Positions 33,979-43,389 are shown, counted from the stretch's first letter. The stretch is DNA of 60,563 nucleotides from an uncultured Pelagibacteraceae bacterium (GCA_902535625.1 CACAUA010000004.1:1-60563); one strand, 5' to 3'. A program made the numbers and translations. Notes: generated by a model not told the origin, from the sequence alone.

Positions 33979-36132
33979 ATGGAATTTTTAAAAAAAAATC
34001 CAAAAATATTTCAGTGGTTATTTCTATTAATTGTTTTTTTTGCTCTTTGTTTTGCTATCGATGTTCCAGAAACATATAAATTCATTAGAGGCCAAGCTGA
34101 ATTCGTAAAAGACCCTAATCAAAGTAGTTATATATTTTTAGGCAAAGAAGTAAGATATTACGCCTTTGATGTATTTTGGCGACTTCCTCCATTACTTGGA
34201 TGGTTACCAATATGGATAAATGACTCTTTGTTTTTCTTAATGAATGAGTGGATGCCAATGGAGTTTTGGAATGAGGACACTCAAGAATTTAAAACGAGAC
34301 CAATAGTTTTGCAAATTAGCAGAAATTTAACAGCTTTTATGACTTTTTTAATAGAATTAATTAGAGAAATTCTTTTAGGTGGACTTGAAACAATTGTTGC
34401 CTTTACTAGTTGGGACTGGATCGATGCGAACCCTTGGGCAGAGTTACCAGGTCTACCTTGGACAATAGTTGCGGCTGGCTTTGCAATACTTGCTTATAAA
34501 TTAAGTGGTATTGGACTCGCTTTATTTGCTGGTTTAACCATGGTTTATATTTCTATATTTGGACAGTGGAAACCATCAATGCAAACACTCTCTTTTATTT
34601 TAGTAGCTGCGCCTCTATCTTTTATATTTGGGTTAAGTTTAGGTATTGCAGCTTATAAAAGTAAACGTCTAGAAAAAGCTCTATATCCAATTCTATTAGT
34701 TATGCAAACAATGCCACAATATGCAGTATTAGTTCCTGCACTTGTTCTTTTTGGAGTTGGTGACCACGCTGCTGTAATTATAACTATGGTTGTTGCCGTT
34801 CCACCCATGATATTACTTACTTTACTAGGATTGAGAGCTATTCCTCCAGAAGTAATTGAAGCTGGAAGAATGAGTGGTTGTAATAATTGGCAACTAATGT
34901 CTAAAGTGCTAATTCCAACGGCCAGACGAGATATTTTAATTGGCGTAAACCAGGTTATCATGGTGTGCTTTTCTATGGCTGTTATTTCAGCCTTCATTGG
35001 AGCGAAAGGTCTAGGTTTCAACTTATTGTTGGCATTAAATCAGCTTAATATTGGATTAGCATTAGAAGCTGGTCTTTGTATAAGTCTAATTGCAATTTTA
35101 TTAGATAAAATGTCATTAGCATGGGCAAACAAGCAAGTTGATTATTTTGGCAATTTGAATTTTTTTCAAAGAAATAAAAATTTATTATTTTTTAGTATTA
35201 CGGTCATAATTGGAATTTTACTCGCTTACTTTGGATCTGTTTATTTTAAAGGTGGTTACAATTATTTATTTGAAGTTCCACACAATAAAGGAATATCAAC
35301 TGCTGATTTTTGGAATAAAGGTGTCGATTGGATTTTTGATACCTTCTTTGTTTATATAAAAGCATTTAATACATGGTTAATTCAAGAAGTGTTACAACCA
35401 ATGAGGGCTTTGTATTTAAGGATGCCAGCTGTTGCCACATTAGTTTTAGTTGTTGGTGCTGGCTATTTGATTGGTGGAATTAGATCTGCATTGGTAGTTT
35501 GTGGTTTGACATTATTCATAGCTCTAAGCCCTTGGTGGGATAGAGCCTTAGTAACGGCTTACATGGCAACATTTGGGGTAATTGTCTCTTGTATAATTGG
35601 TTTTACGGTTGGCACATTATGTTTTCAAAATAAACATTCTGCAAAATTTATGTTAGGGGTATGTGATATATTTCAAACATTTCCATCATTTGTTTATCTT
35701 ATTCCTGTTATGATGCTTTTTGGAATAACTGACACTTCTGTTCTTATTGCTGTAATTGTTTATGCAACTATACCAGCAACCAGATACACAATTGAAGGCC
35801 TTAGAAGTGTTCCTGCAGGTTTGCATGATGCAGCGACGATGTCTGGCGTAAATAAATTTCAAAGATTAACAAAAATAGAATTTCCTTTAGCATTCCCTCA
35901 TATGATGCTTGGTATTAATCAAACAATAGTGTTTGCATTATTTATGGTGATTATAGGGGCATTTATCGGCACAGAAGATTTAGGACAATATATTTTAAAA
36001 GCTTTATCAGATAAAAATGGTGCTGGTATTGGATTAACTTTAGGTATTTGTGTAGCTTTTATAGGTTTAATTTTTGATAATTTGATTAGAACTTGGGTAG
36101 AAAAAAGAAAAAAACATCTAGGAATTGCTTAA
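33979..36132 (+). CDS. proW: Double-domain glycine-betaine-type ABC permease (ProW fusion)
   Basis: Protein of 717 residues, about twice the length of ProW. Two BPD_transp_1 permease units are visible: an EAA-type loop PPEVIEAGRMSGCNNWQLMSKVLIP near residue 295 and a second, PAGLHDAATMSGVNKFQRLTKIEFP, near residue 615. Each is followed by a related helix pair (ILIGVNQVIMVCFSMAVISAFIGAKGLG and MMLGINQTIVFALFMVIIGAFIGTEDLG). Thus both membrane halves of the transporter are on one chain, in place of a ProW homodimer. Six bases separate it from the gpsA-like gene. Confidence 0.9.
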   Translation: MEFLKKNPKIFQWLFLLIVFFALCFAIDVPETYKFIRGQAEFVKDPNQSSYIFLGKEVRYYAFDVFWRLPPLLGWLPIWINDSLFFLMNEWMPMEFWNEDTQEFKTRPIVLQISRNLTAFMTFLIELIREILLGGLETIVAFTSWDWIDANPWAELPGLPWTIVAAGFAILAYKLSGIGLALFAGLTMVYISIFGQWKPSMQTLSFILVAAPLSFIFGLSLGIAAYKSKRLEKALYPILLVMQTMPQYAVLVPALVLFGVGDHAAVIITMVVAVPPMILLTLLGLRAIPPEVIEAGRMSGCNNWQLMSKVLIPTARRDILIGVNQVIMVCFSMAVISAFIGAKGLGFNLLLALNQLNIGLALEAGLCISLIAILLDKMSLAWANKQVDYFGNLNFFQRNKNLLFFSITVIIGILLAYFGSVYFKGGYNYLFEVPHNKGISTADFWNKGVDWIFDTFFVYIKAFNTWLIQEVLQPMRALYLRMPAVATLVLVVGAGYLIGGIRSALVVCGLTLFIALSPWWDRALVTAYMATFGVIVSCIIGFTVGTLCFQNKHSAKFMLGVCDIFQTFPSFVYLIPVMMLFGITDTSVLIAVIVYATIPATRYTIEGLRSVPAGLHDAATMSGVNKFQRLTKIEFPLAFPHMMLGINQTIVFALFMVIIGAFIGTEDLGQYILKALSDKNGAGIGLTLGICVAFIGLIFDNLIRTWVEKRKKHLGIA

Positions 36133-36138
36133 GCTTAA

Positions 36139-37098
36139 ATGAAAAAAATTTTAATAATAGGCGGTGGCGCAATGGGATCTGCTTTTACTTTTCCATGTAT
36201 AGACAATAAAAATGAAGTAACTATTACAGAGCCTTACAATAAAACTTTTATTAAAAATTTATCTTCAAAAAAGAAATATCATTCTAGTTTAAAAATAAAT
36301 TTACCAAATAAACTAAAATACAAAAAATATTCAACTCATTTATTAAATAATAAATATGATTTAGTCGTTGTTGCGCTAAGTTTATCAGGAATAAATTTTA
36401 TTAGTGAAGAATTTAAAAAATCAAACATCAAAAGTCCAATTCTTATTCTTACTAAAGGTTTGAAGTATGAGAAAAAAAAACAGAAAATTTTTACTATTTC
36501 AGAGGATATAAAGAAAACTAATAAAAATATAAACGTTTCAGTTTTAAAAGGACCTTGCTTAGCAAAAGAACTTTCAAATAAAAAACAAACAAGTGTAATT
36601 GTTGCTAATAAAAATATCAAAACTGCAAAAAAAATTTGTAATATGATAACTACAAAATACTATTTAACCGAAACTTCGAAAGATGTTATTGGAGTTGAGA
36701 TCTGTTCTTCAATTAAAAATATTTATTCAATGATTATCGGGGCTGGAGATAGTTTAAATATGTCTTCAAGTTTATTCAAAAAATCTATAAATGAGATGAT
36801 ATATATTACTAAATATTTTAAAGGAAAAATTGAGACTGCTCTTGGATTGGCTGGAGTTGGAGATTTATACGTCAGTGCTGCTGGAGGTAGAAATAGTAAA
36901 ATGGGAAGTTACTTAGGGCAAGGCTATACATTTAATAATGCTAAAAGAAAATTTATGCCTAATGAAACCGTAGAGGGAGAGCAACTTGCAAGAGAAATTG
37001 CTCCATTTGTATTAAAAAAAATTCAACAAAAAAAAATCCCTTTGATGACAAAATTAATTAAATCTATAATTAATAACAAAAAATTAATATTAAATTAA
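36139..37098 (+). CDS. Glycerol-3-phosphate dehydrogenase-like protein
   Basis: NAD(P)-dependent dehydrogenase of 319 residues, GpsA family. It has an N-terminal Rossmann motif IIGGGAMGSAFTFPC, the KGPCLAKEL segment, an invariant-type lysine region GVEICSSIKNIYSMIIGAGD and the GLAGVGDLYVSAAGGRNSKMG motif of the C-terminal helical domain. GpsA reduces dihydroxyacetone phosphate to glycerol-3-phosphate. It is embedded between proW and ugpC and is more diverged and Lys-rich than a housekeeping GpsA, so it may act on a glycerol-derived substrate brought in by the adjacent transporter. Substrate not determined. Confidence 0.75.
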   Translation: MKKILIIGGGAMGSAFTFPCIDNKNEVTITEPYNKTFIKNLSSKKKYHSSLKINLPNKLKYKKYSTHLLNNKYDLVVVALSLSGINFISEEFKKSNIKSPILILTKGLKYEKKKQKIFTISEDIKKTNKNINVSVLKGPCLAKELSNKKQTSVIVANKNIKTAKKICNMITTKYYLTETSKDVIGVEICSSIKNIYSMIIGAGDSLNMSSSLFKKSINEMIYITKYFKGKIETALGLAGVGDLYVSAAGGRNSKMGSYLGQGYTFNNAKRKFMPNETVEGEQLAREIAPFVLKKIQQKKIPLMTKLIKSIINNKKLILN

Positions 37099-37100
37099 AA

Positions 37101-38186
37101 ATGGCAAGTATTAAAATAGATAAAGTAAACAAGTTTTTTGGTAGCACACATGTGATCAAAGATGTTTCTCTTGATATAAAAAGTGAGTCTTTCACAGTTC
37201 TAGTAGGCCCAAGCGGATGTGGTAAATCAACAATCTTAAGAATGATTGCTGGTTTAGAGGAAATTAATTCAGGCACAATATCTATTGATGATAAAGTTGT
37301 AAATGATCTACCACCTAAAGAAAGAAATATTGCAATGGTATTTCAATCTTATGCTCTTTATCCTCATATGACTGTATTTGATAATATGGCTTTTGGTTTA
37401 AAAATTGAAAAAAAATCAAAAGAGGAGATAGAGCAAAGAGTAATGGAAGCTGCTAAAATCTTACAGATAGAAGAGTATCTTGAAAGAAAACCCAAACAAT
37501 TATCTGGAGGACAACGTCAAAGAGTAGCTATTGGTAGAGCCATTACAAGAAAACCAAAAGTTTTCTTATTCGATGAACCATTATCTAATCTAGATGCAGC
37601 ATTAAGAGTACAAATGAGAGTAGAATTGGCAAAATTACATGATCAACTTAATGCAACAATGATTTACGTAACTCATGATCAAACTGAAGCCATGACACTT
37701 GCAAATGATATTGTTGTATTGGATCAAGGTATAGTTTCACAAAAGGGATCACCCATGAACTTATATAATAACCCAGATAATCTGTTTGTTGGTGGTTTTA
37801 TCGGATCTCCAAAAATGAATTTTATAGATAGTAAAATTTTAAGTAAAAGTTCAAAGAGTTCTGAAGTAGATATAATGGGGACTGGAAAGTTAAATGTACC
37901 AAAAATTTCTGATAATACTCAAGAAGGGGATAGTATAAAAATTGGAATAAGACCAGAGCATTTAATATTAAATGCAAAAACAGATTCATTATGGGAAAGT
38001 AAAGTCTTCGTTGTAGAAAAATTAGGGTCAGGAACATATTTATATTTAGAGAAAGAGGGAGATCCTCTTGTTGTACAAACTGATGGAGACACAAATATTA
38101 AAGTAGGTGACACTGTTAAAATAGGTTTTGATCCATTTCGTTGCCATTTATTTGATAATAAAGGTATTTCTTTTAAAAATTCTTGA
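37101..38186 (+). CDS. ugpC: Sugar/polyol ABC transporter ATP-binding protein (UgpC/MalK type)
   Basis: ATPase of 361 residues. Walker A is GPSGCGKST (about 37-45), the Q-loop is VFQSYALYPHMT, the signature is LSGGQRQRVAIGRAI, Walker B is VFLFDEPLSNLDA and the switch region is VTHDQTEAMTL. The C-terminal third is the MalK/UgpC TOBE-type regulatory domain (GIRPEHLIL). It powers the UgpABE-type transporter encoded just downstream. It starts two bases after the gpsA-like gene, tying that enzyme to the transporter. Confidence 0.9.
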   Translation: MASIKIDKVNKFFGSTHVIKDVSLDIKSESFTVLVGPSGCGKSTILRMIAGLEEINSGTISIDDKVVNDLPPKERNIAMVFQSYALYPHMTVFDNMAFGLKIEKKSKEEIEQRVMEAAKILQIEEYLERKPKQLSGGQRQRVAIGRAITRKPKVFLFDEPLSNLDAALRVQMRVELAKLHDQLNATMIYVTHDQTEAMTLANDIVVLDQGIVSQKGSPMNLYNNPDNLFVGGFIGSPKMNFIDSKILSKSSKSSEVDIMGTGKLNVPKISDNTQEGDSIKIGIRPEHLILNAKTDSLWESKVFVVEKLGSGTYLYLEKEGDPLVVQTDGDTNIKVGDTVKIGFDPFRCHLFDNKGISFKNS

Positions 38187-38298
38187 ATCAATCTCAGGTA
38201 GTATTGTTTAAATTACATACTTGTTATTCTTCTTTTAAATGTTCATTATGTGTTAATTTTTAAATAACTTTAAAAAACAAGAAAAAAGAGGGGAATAT

Positions 38299-39627
38299 AT
38301 GTTTAAAAATATATTAATAATAATCTCTGCAATAGCTTTTGTTTTTAATTCAATTGCATTTGCAGATATCAAATTCTGGACGACAGAAACTCAACCAGCA
38401 AGGATGGCTAAACAAGAAGAGATGGCAAAAGCTTTTGAAGCCAAAACTGGAATTGGAGTTGAAGTTATCCCGATTGATGAGAAAGATTTAGGAACAAGAG
38501 CTACTGCAGCAGCTGCAGCAGGAGATCTTCCTGATGTAATTTATCATACATTGCAATATGTATTGCCATGGGCAGAAGCGGGAATTTTAGACGTTGATGC
38601 AAATAATGATATCGTTAACTCACTTGGAAAGAAAACTTTTGCTCCAGGTGCTTTAAAGATGGCTAAAAAAGGTGGCAAAATTGCAGCCGTGCCAGTAGAT
38701 GGCTGGACGCAAATGGTTGTATACAGAAAAGATTTATTTAAAGCTGCTGGTTTAGAACCACCGACGACTTATGCAAACATCGAGAAAGCAATAGATGCTT
38801 TATCTAGTAATGATATGTTTGGATTTGTTGCGGCAACTAAAACTGACGAAAACTTTATGAGTCAAGTTTTAGAACATGTCATGCTTGCAAACGGTGTAAA
38901 TATTGTAAAAAAAGGTGGAACAAAAAAACAAGGAAGAGCTTTAAAGAATTCTTTACAGTTTTATAAAAAATTAGCTAAGGCTAGCCCTCCAGGAGAACTT
39001 TATTGGAAACAATCAAGAGAACTTTATTTCGCTGGTAAAACTCCAATGATAATATGGTCACCATTTATCATGGATGAATTAGCTGGTTTAAGAGACTCAG
39101 CTCCACCAACAATTAACAGTGATCCTACTTCACCAGAATTGGCATCTAAAACTGGTTTTATAACTAATTTTAGTGGACCAAATAATGTAAAAGGCGCAGC
39201 TTGGGCGGATGTTAGATACTTTGGTGTAACTGCAGATGCAGATACAGATGAAGCTAAGCAGTTTATTCTTTATTCAATGGATGAAGGATATACAAGCACT
39301 TTATCTATAGCACCAGAAGGTAAGTTCCCTGTAAGAAGAGGTAATGCAAGTGATCCAAATGCATTTACAACAGCTTGGAGTAAACTGCCTGTTGGAGTTG
39401 ATAGAAAAGCTCCTTTAACAGATCTATATTCAGCAGATGTAATAAATAATATTGTTGCAGGTTTAGATACTGCTAATAGATGGGGTGTTAAAGAAGGTGA
39501 ACTATCTAGAGCATCTAAAATTATTAACAATAAGTTTATAAATAGAATCACTAGACAATATATTGACGATCAATTGACGCTAGATGAAGCAGTAGATGAA
39601 ATTAATACTGTGCTAGCTAGCTTCTAG
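38299..39627 (+). CDS. ugpB: Extracellular solute-binding protein (UgpB/MalE type)
   Basis: Periplasmic binding protein of 442 residues, SBP family 1. It has a signal peptide (IIISAIAFVFNSIAFADI) and opens IKFWTTETQPARMAKQEEMAKAFEAKTGI, typical of the family. The hinge and ligand area includes aromatic residues (PVDGWTQMVVYRKDLF, GELYWKQSRELYFAG). It is preceded by an AGAGGGGAAT Shine-Dalgarno and a 112-base gap, and followed by a terminator, so it is expressed at a higher level than the permeases. Ligand likely a glycosylated glycerol/glycerate or polyol, inferred from neighbours. Confidence 0.88.
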   Translation: MFKNILIIISAIAFVFNSIAFADIKFWTTETQPARMAKQEEMAKAFEAKTGIGVEVIPIDEKDLGTRATAAAAAGDLPDVIYHTLQYVLPWAEAGILDVDANNDIVNSLGKKTFAPGALKMAKKGGKIAAVPVDGWTQMVVYRKDLFKAAGLEPPTTYANIEKAIDALSSNDMFGFVAATKTDENFMSQVLEHVMLANGVNIVKKGGTKKQGRALKNSLQFYKKLAKASPPGELYWKQSRELYFAGKTPMIIWSPFIMDELAGLRDSAPPTINSDPTSPELASKTGFITNFSGPNNVKGAAWADVRYFGVTADADTDEAKQFILYSMDEGYTSTLSIAPEGKFPVRRGNASDPNAFTTAWSKLPVGVDRKAPLTDLYSADVINNIVAGLDTANRWGVKEGELSRASKIINNKFINRITRQYIDDQLTLDEAVDEINTVLASF

Positions 39628-39641
39628 TAATTTAAAAAATT

Positions 39642-39678
39642 AAAAAAAGCGGGTAATATTAATTATCCGCTTTTTTTT
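39642..39678 (+). terminator. Intra-operon terminator between ugpB and ugpA
   Basis: The arms AAAGCGGGTAA and TTATCCGCTTT form an eleven-pair stem (one G-U) with a six-base loop, followed by a T tract that runs directly into the ATG of ugpA at 39679. It should attenuate transcription after ugpB and also buries the ribosome-binding region of ugpA, which has no Shine-Dalgarno. Confidence 0.85.
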
Positions 39679-40938
39679 ATGAGTTCAAAACTTGCAAAAA
39701 TTGAAAAAAGAACAGCTTATCTTTTAATATTACCATCAGTTCTTTTAGTATTTTCTATAATTTTATTTCCAATATTTTCTAATATTTGGATAAGTTTTAA
39801 AAATGTAGAGCTCAAAGATTTAAGAATTCCTGAACCAAGAGCAAAAAAATTAGTAAAATCAATTAATGATAATCCAAATCAAATAAAAGTAATTTATAAA
39901 TTAAGAAATAGTTCTCTTACACAAGAAATTACTAATGTAAAATTTAAAGATAAATATCCAGATGATATCGAACCAATAAGTTTAAATAATAAATGTCAAT
40001 TTAAATCAAATTTACTTAAGTGTGAGTTAGGTAATTGGCCAAAAAAATATCGAGAAAATTTAGAAATAGTATTTCAAAATATTAATAATAAAGAAATTTC
40101 CAAGAAGGAACTAAAATCTTATAAGCCTAAACTATCAGGTAAGTCACAAAATATATTATTAACTTATGAGTTTACATTAAATAATTTCAAAAAAGTAATT
40201 AAAGACAAAGCTTTTATAGATCTATTATCAACAACTTTTTATTACACTTTTTTTGGAACCATAGGTGCAATAGTTTTTGGAATTTTAGCTGCACAAATGG
40301 TAAATCAAAAATTTTTTGGAAGAACATTTATGAGAAGCGTTCTTTTATTTCCTTATGTTGCGCCAGTTGTAGCTCTTGCTTATACCTGGGAACTTTTACT
40401 TGATCCAACAAGTGGAACTTTAAATAATTTGTTAATTAACTATCAAATTATTGATGGGCCAATAAATTTACTAGGACAAAAATATGTAACTTTAAACATA
40501 CTTGGTTTTGATTTTAAATTAAGGTTAGCATTAACAACTGTAATTATTTTTGAAATTTGGAGATATTTTCCTCTAGCATTTTTATTTATTCTTGCTCGTC
40601 TTCAAGCAGTTCCAAAAGAGTTGTATGAAGCAGCTGATGTTGATGGTGCAAATCCTATCCAAAAATTTCTTAATATTACTTTGCCCCAGATATTAGCAGT
40701 GATTTCAATTCTATTTATGATTAGATTTATTTGGAATTTTAATAAATTTGAAGACATCTTCTTACTCACTGGTGGGGCATCAGGCACAAGAACATTGCCA
40801 ATAAATGTATATCAACAAGGTTTTTCAATCGGGGATATTGGTATGGGTTCTGCAGTTTCTATTGTGATTGTAGTGTTTCTATTAATTTTTATGTTTATCT
40901 ATTTTAAACTTTTAGGAAAAAGAGCTGATGAAAATTAA
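39679..40938 (+). CDS. ugpA: ABC permease, UgpA/MalF type, with a periplasmic insertion
   Basis: Inner-membrane permease of 419 residues; relatives without inserts are near 290-310. After the first helix (about 14-36) there is an insertion of about 115 residues (45-160) before the normal first periplasmic segment (LTYEFTLNNFKKVIKD). The insertion contains an immunoglobulin-like pattern (NSSLTQEITNVKFKDKYP, then two cysteines at about 106 and 115 in NNKCQF and LKCELGNW) resembling DUF11 repeats. The remaining helices and the EAA loop (AADVDGANPIQKFLNITLP) are regular. It overlaps ugpE by 11 bases. Confidence 0.88.
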   Translation: MSSKLAKIEKRTAYLLILPSVLLVFSIILFPIFSNIWISFKNVELKDLRIPEPRAKKLVKSINDNPNQIKVIYKLRNSSLTQEITNVKFKDKYPDDIEPISLNNKCQFKSNLLKCELGNWPKKYRENLEIVFQNINNKEISKKELKSYKPKLSGKSQNILLTYEFTLNNFKKVIKDKAFIDLLSTTFYYTFFGTIGAIVFGILAAQMVNQKFFGRTFMRSVLLFPYVAPVVALAYTWELLLDPTSGTLNNLLINYQIIDGPINLLGQKYVTLNILGFDFKLRLALTTVIIFEIWRYFPLAFLFILARLQAVPKELYEAADVDGANPIQKFLNITLPQILAVISILFMIRFIWNFNKFEDIFLLTGGASGTRTLPINVYQQGFSIGDIGMGSAVSIVIVVFLLIFMFIYFKLLGKRADEN

Positions 40939-42121
40939 AAATATATTTACTTATTGTTTTATCTCGTCTTTGTTTTTGTTTTCATTAATTTGTATTTGGA
41001 AAATCTTAGTTACATTACAAGGAATTGAATTAACAAATTTTAATTTTAATAAATTATTTATATTTGGAATAATTCTTTGCGCAATAAATCTTCTTATTGG
41101 GAAAAAATTAAATTTAAATATTAAAATAATTTTACTAGCACTTTTATTTTCTATCTTTGATTATTTCATTTCAAAAAATTTACCTATTTGGTATAGTTTT
41201 GGCATATTCTTAATTTCATTATTTTTTTTCAATAATATTAAAGATTACGACAAAAACTTTTTGTCAAAAAATCATTCCTCTCAAAAATTATTCTTTAATT
41301 TTTTAACATTATTTGGAATTACACTGTTCTCTTTTGTAATTCTTTTCCCTTTTTATATGATGTTAGTTACAAGCTTTAAAACCCAAGCATTGTTATTATT
41401 GAACCCATTAGACTTTAGTATTAACTTTGCACAAGGATTGCCAGAGTTGTTCAAATCTTATTTTATAGTGTTCAAAGATTATAATTTTGGAAGATATATG
41501 CTAACAAGCACAATAGTCTCCTTAGGCACAGTCATTATAACATTAATATTTGCAATACCAGCTGCTTACGCGGTTGCAAGACTTAATTTCTTTGGAAAAA
41601 ATTTTTTATCAACATCCATATTGATAATTTATTTGTTTCCAGCGATAGTTTTAGTGATACCTTTGTATACAATTTTTAGTCAACTTGGTTTAAGAAATTC
41701 TATTGAGGGTTTGCTAATAGTTTATACAGCTACGACTTTACCTGTAGCAATTTATATGTTGCAAGGTTACTTTAAAAGTATACCAAAAGAATTAGAGGAA
41801 GCAGGGATTATAGATGGTCAAAATTGGCTTGGTATAATTTTTAAAATTATACTTCCGCTAAGTTTACCTGCAATATCATCGGTAGCTTTGTATGTATTTA
41901 TGATAGCTTGGAATGAATTTTTGTTTTCATTAATGTTTTTAGACCGGCCAAATACATTCACATTATCAAGAGCTATTCAGTTTCTGAATGTTGGAGCTGA
42001 AACACCTAGACAATATTTAATGGCAGGGTCTGTAGTAGTAACTTTGCCTATTTTAATAATTTTTGTTTATTTTGAAAAATATTTAGTAAGCGGTCTTACT
42101 GCAGGAAGTGTTAAAGGATAA
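40928..42121 (+). CDS. ugpE: ABC permease, UgpE/MalG type, with N-terminal membrane extension
   Basis: Permease of 397 residues, over 100 longer than standard UgpE. The first 120 residues contain about four extra hydrophobic segments (FISSLFLFSLICIWKI, LFIFGIILCAINLLIG, IILLALLFSIFDYFI, YSFGIFLISLFFF). The canonical part begins near residue 130 (FGITLFSFVILFPFYMMLVTSFK) and has the EAA loop EEAGIIDGQNWLGIIFKIILP. It partners UgpA to form the pore. Its stop overlaps the start of the GH63-type hydrolase by one base. Confidence 0.87.
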   Translation: MKIKNIFTYCFISSLFLFSLICIWKILVTLQGIELTNFNFNKLFIFGIILCAINLLIGKKLNLNIKIILLALLFSIFDYFISKNLPIWYSFGIFLISLFFFNNIKDYDKNFLSKNHSSQKLFFNFLTLFGITLFSFVILFPFYMMLVTSFKTQALLLLNPLDFSINFAQGLPELFKSYFIVFKDYNFGRYMLTSTIVSLGTVIITLIFAIPAAYAVARLNFFGKNFLSTSILIIYLFPAIVLVIPLYTIFSQLGLRNSIEGLLIVYTATTLPVAIYMLQGYFKSIPKELEEAGIIDGQNWLGIIFKIILPLSLPAISSVALYVFMIAWNEFLFSLMFLDRPNTFTLSRAIQFLNVGAETPRQYLMAGSVVVTLPILIIFVYFEKYLVSGLTAGSVKG

Positions 42122-43380
42122 TGCAAAATAAAGTAGAAGAGGCAAAAAAAATATTATTGGGTAACAGAAAAAATGGTTACACACTTCCTACTAATAATAA
42201 ATTATATCCTGCTCAATGGAATTGGGATTCAGCTTTTATAGCTCTTGGCTATTCTTACTTTAATTTAGATTTTTCAATTATAGAAATTGAAACTTTGCTT
42301 AATGGTCAGTGGGACGATGGAATGGTACCCCATATTCTTTTTCATGAAAAAGACACATCTTATTTTCCAAATCACACAACTTGGCAATGTGGAAAAAATA
42401 TACCTTCCTCTGGTATTACTCAGCCACCAGTTTTAGCCAGTATTTTGAGGAAAATTGTTGAAAAAAATCAACTTAGTAATGAACAACATTCAAGAATTAT
42501 AAATATAATAACAAAAATTAAAAATTATCATGATTGGTTCATAAAATTCAGAGATCCTAATAAAACCGGCCTTGTATCCATATTACATCCGTGGGAGAGC
42601 GGGTATGATAATTCACCAATTTGGGATCAGCCAATGAGCAATATCAAAGTAGATAAAAACCTTAATTATAAAAGAAGAGATCTTGAGGTTTCAAACTCTG
42701 ATGAGAGACCTTTAAAAACTGATTATGACAGATATGTAACTTTAAGAGATCAATTTAGAGATGTTCACTACGATCCAAATAGATTGTATGAGATCTCTGA
42801 TTTTAATGTAGTAGATGTTGGATTTAATGCTTTATTTTTGAGAGCAAATAAAGATCTACTTAGCTTAGCTAAAAATTTAGATTTAAATTTCGATGATTTA
42901 AATAATTTCGTATCCAAAACTGAAAAAGAAATATTAAAATTATATGATGATAATATTAATGATTTTGTCTCAAAAGATATAAAAACTAATTTGAATATCG
43001 TTGTTCCGTCGATAACAAATTATTTTACTCTCTTCGCAAATCTACAAGATGATGAATTAAATAAAAAAATTATTAATAATTTAAAAAATCATAATATTAA
43101 TGATAATTACTATTTCTCAACAATAAAACCAAATCATCCTTCATTTGAAGAAAAAAGATATTGGAGAGGTCCAATATGGATAAATTGTAATTGGTTGATT
43201 TATCAAGGACTTATTAAAAAAGAGCCAGAATATGCAAATGAAATCAAAAAAAAAACTTTAGAATTAATTGAAGAAAAAGGTTTTCATGAATATTACAGTT
43301 ATAAAGATGGATCAGTTATGGGCGCAAATAATTTCTCATGGAGCGCAGCTTTATATTTAGACTTAGTTTTAGAAAATTAG
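42121..43380 (+). CDS. GH63-type glycosidase, mannosyl-/glucosylglycerate hydrolase-like
   Basis: Protein of 419 residues with no signal peptide, so cytoplasmic. Segments LYPAQWNWDSAFIALGYSY, GQWDDGMVPHILFHEKDTSYFPN, SGITQPPVLASILRKI, HPWESGYDNSPIWD and YWRGPIWINCNWLIYQGL follow the (alpha/alpha)6-barrel pattern of bacterial GH63 enzymes such as mannosylglycerate and glucosylglycerate hydrolases, with candidate acid residues in WNWDS and HPWESG. It would hydrolyse an imported glycosyl-osmolyte to a hexose plus glycerate or glycerol. It is the last gene of the ugp-like operon, overlapping ugpE by one base. Confidence 0.75.
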   Translation: MQNKVEEAKKILLGNRKNGYTLPTNNKLYPAQWNWDSAFIALGYSYFNLDFSIIEIETLLNGQWDDGMVPHILFHEKDTSYFPNHTTWQCGKNIPSSGITQPPVLASILRKIVEKNQLSNEQHSRIINIITKIKNYHDWFIKFRDPNKTGLVSILHPWESGYDNSPIWDQPMSNIKVDKNLNYKRRDLEVSNSDERPLKTDYDRYVTLRDQFRDVHYDPNRLYEISDFNVVDVGFNALFLRANKDLLSLAKNLDLNFDDLNNFVSKTEKEILKLYDDNINDFVSKDIKTNLNIVVPSITNYFTLFANLQDDELNKKIINNLKNHNINDNYYFSTIKPNHPSFEEKRYWRGPIWINCNWLIYQGLIKKEPEYANEIKKKTLELIEEKGFHEYYSYKDGSVMGANNFSWSAALYLDLVLEN

Positions 43381-43389
43381 TTTAAATTT

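Noticed and set aside
34653..35021. Minus-strand open frame of about 120 codons inside proW
   Set aside because: It is antisense to permease helices and the EAA loop; composition is typical of complementary membrane-protein code.
38187..38298. Possible promoter (TTGTTA, 17 bases, CATTAT) before ugpB
   Set aside because: It matches only 4/6 in each box in AT-rich sequence, too weak to list, although ugpB probably has its own promoter here.
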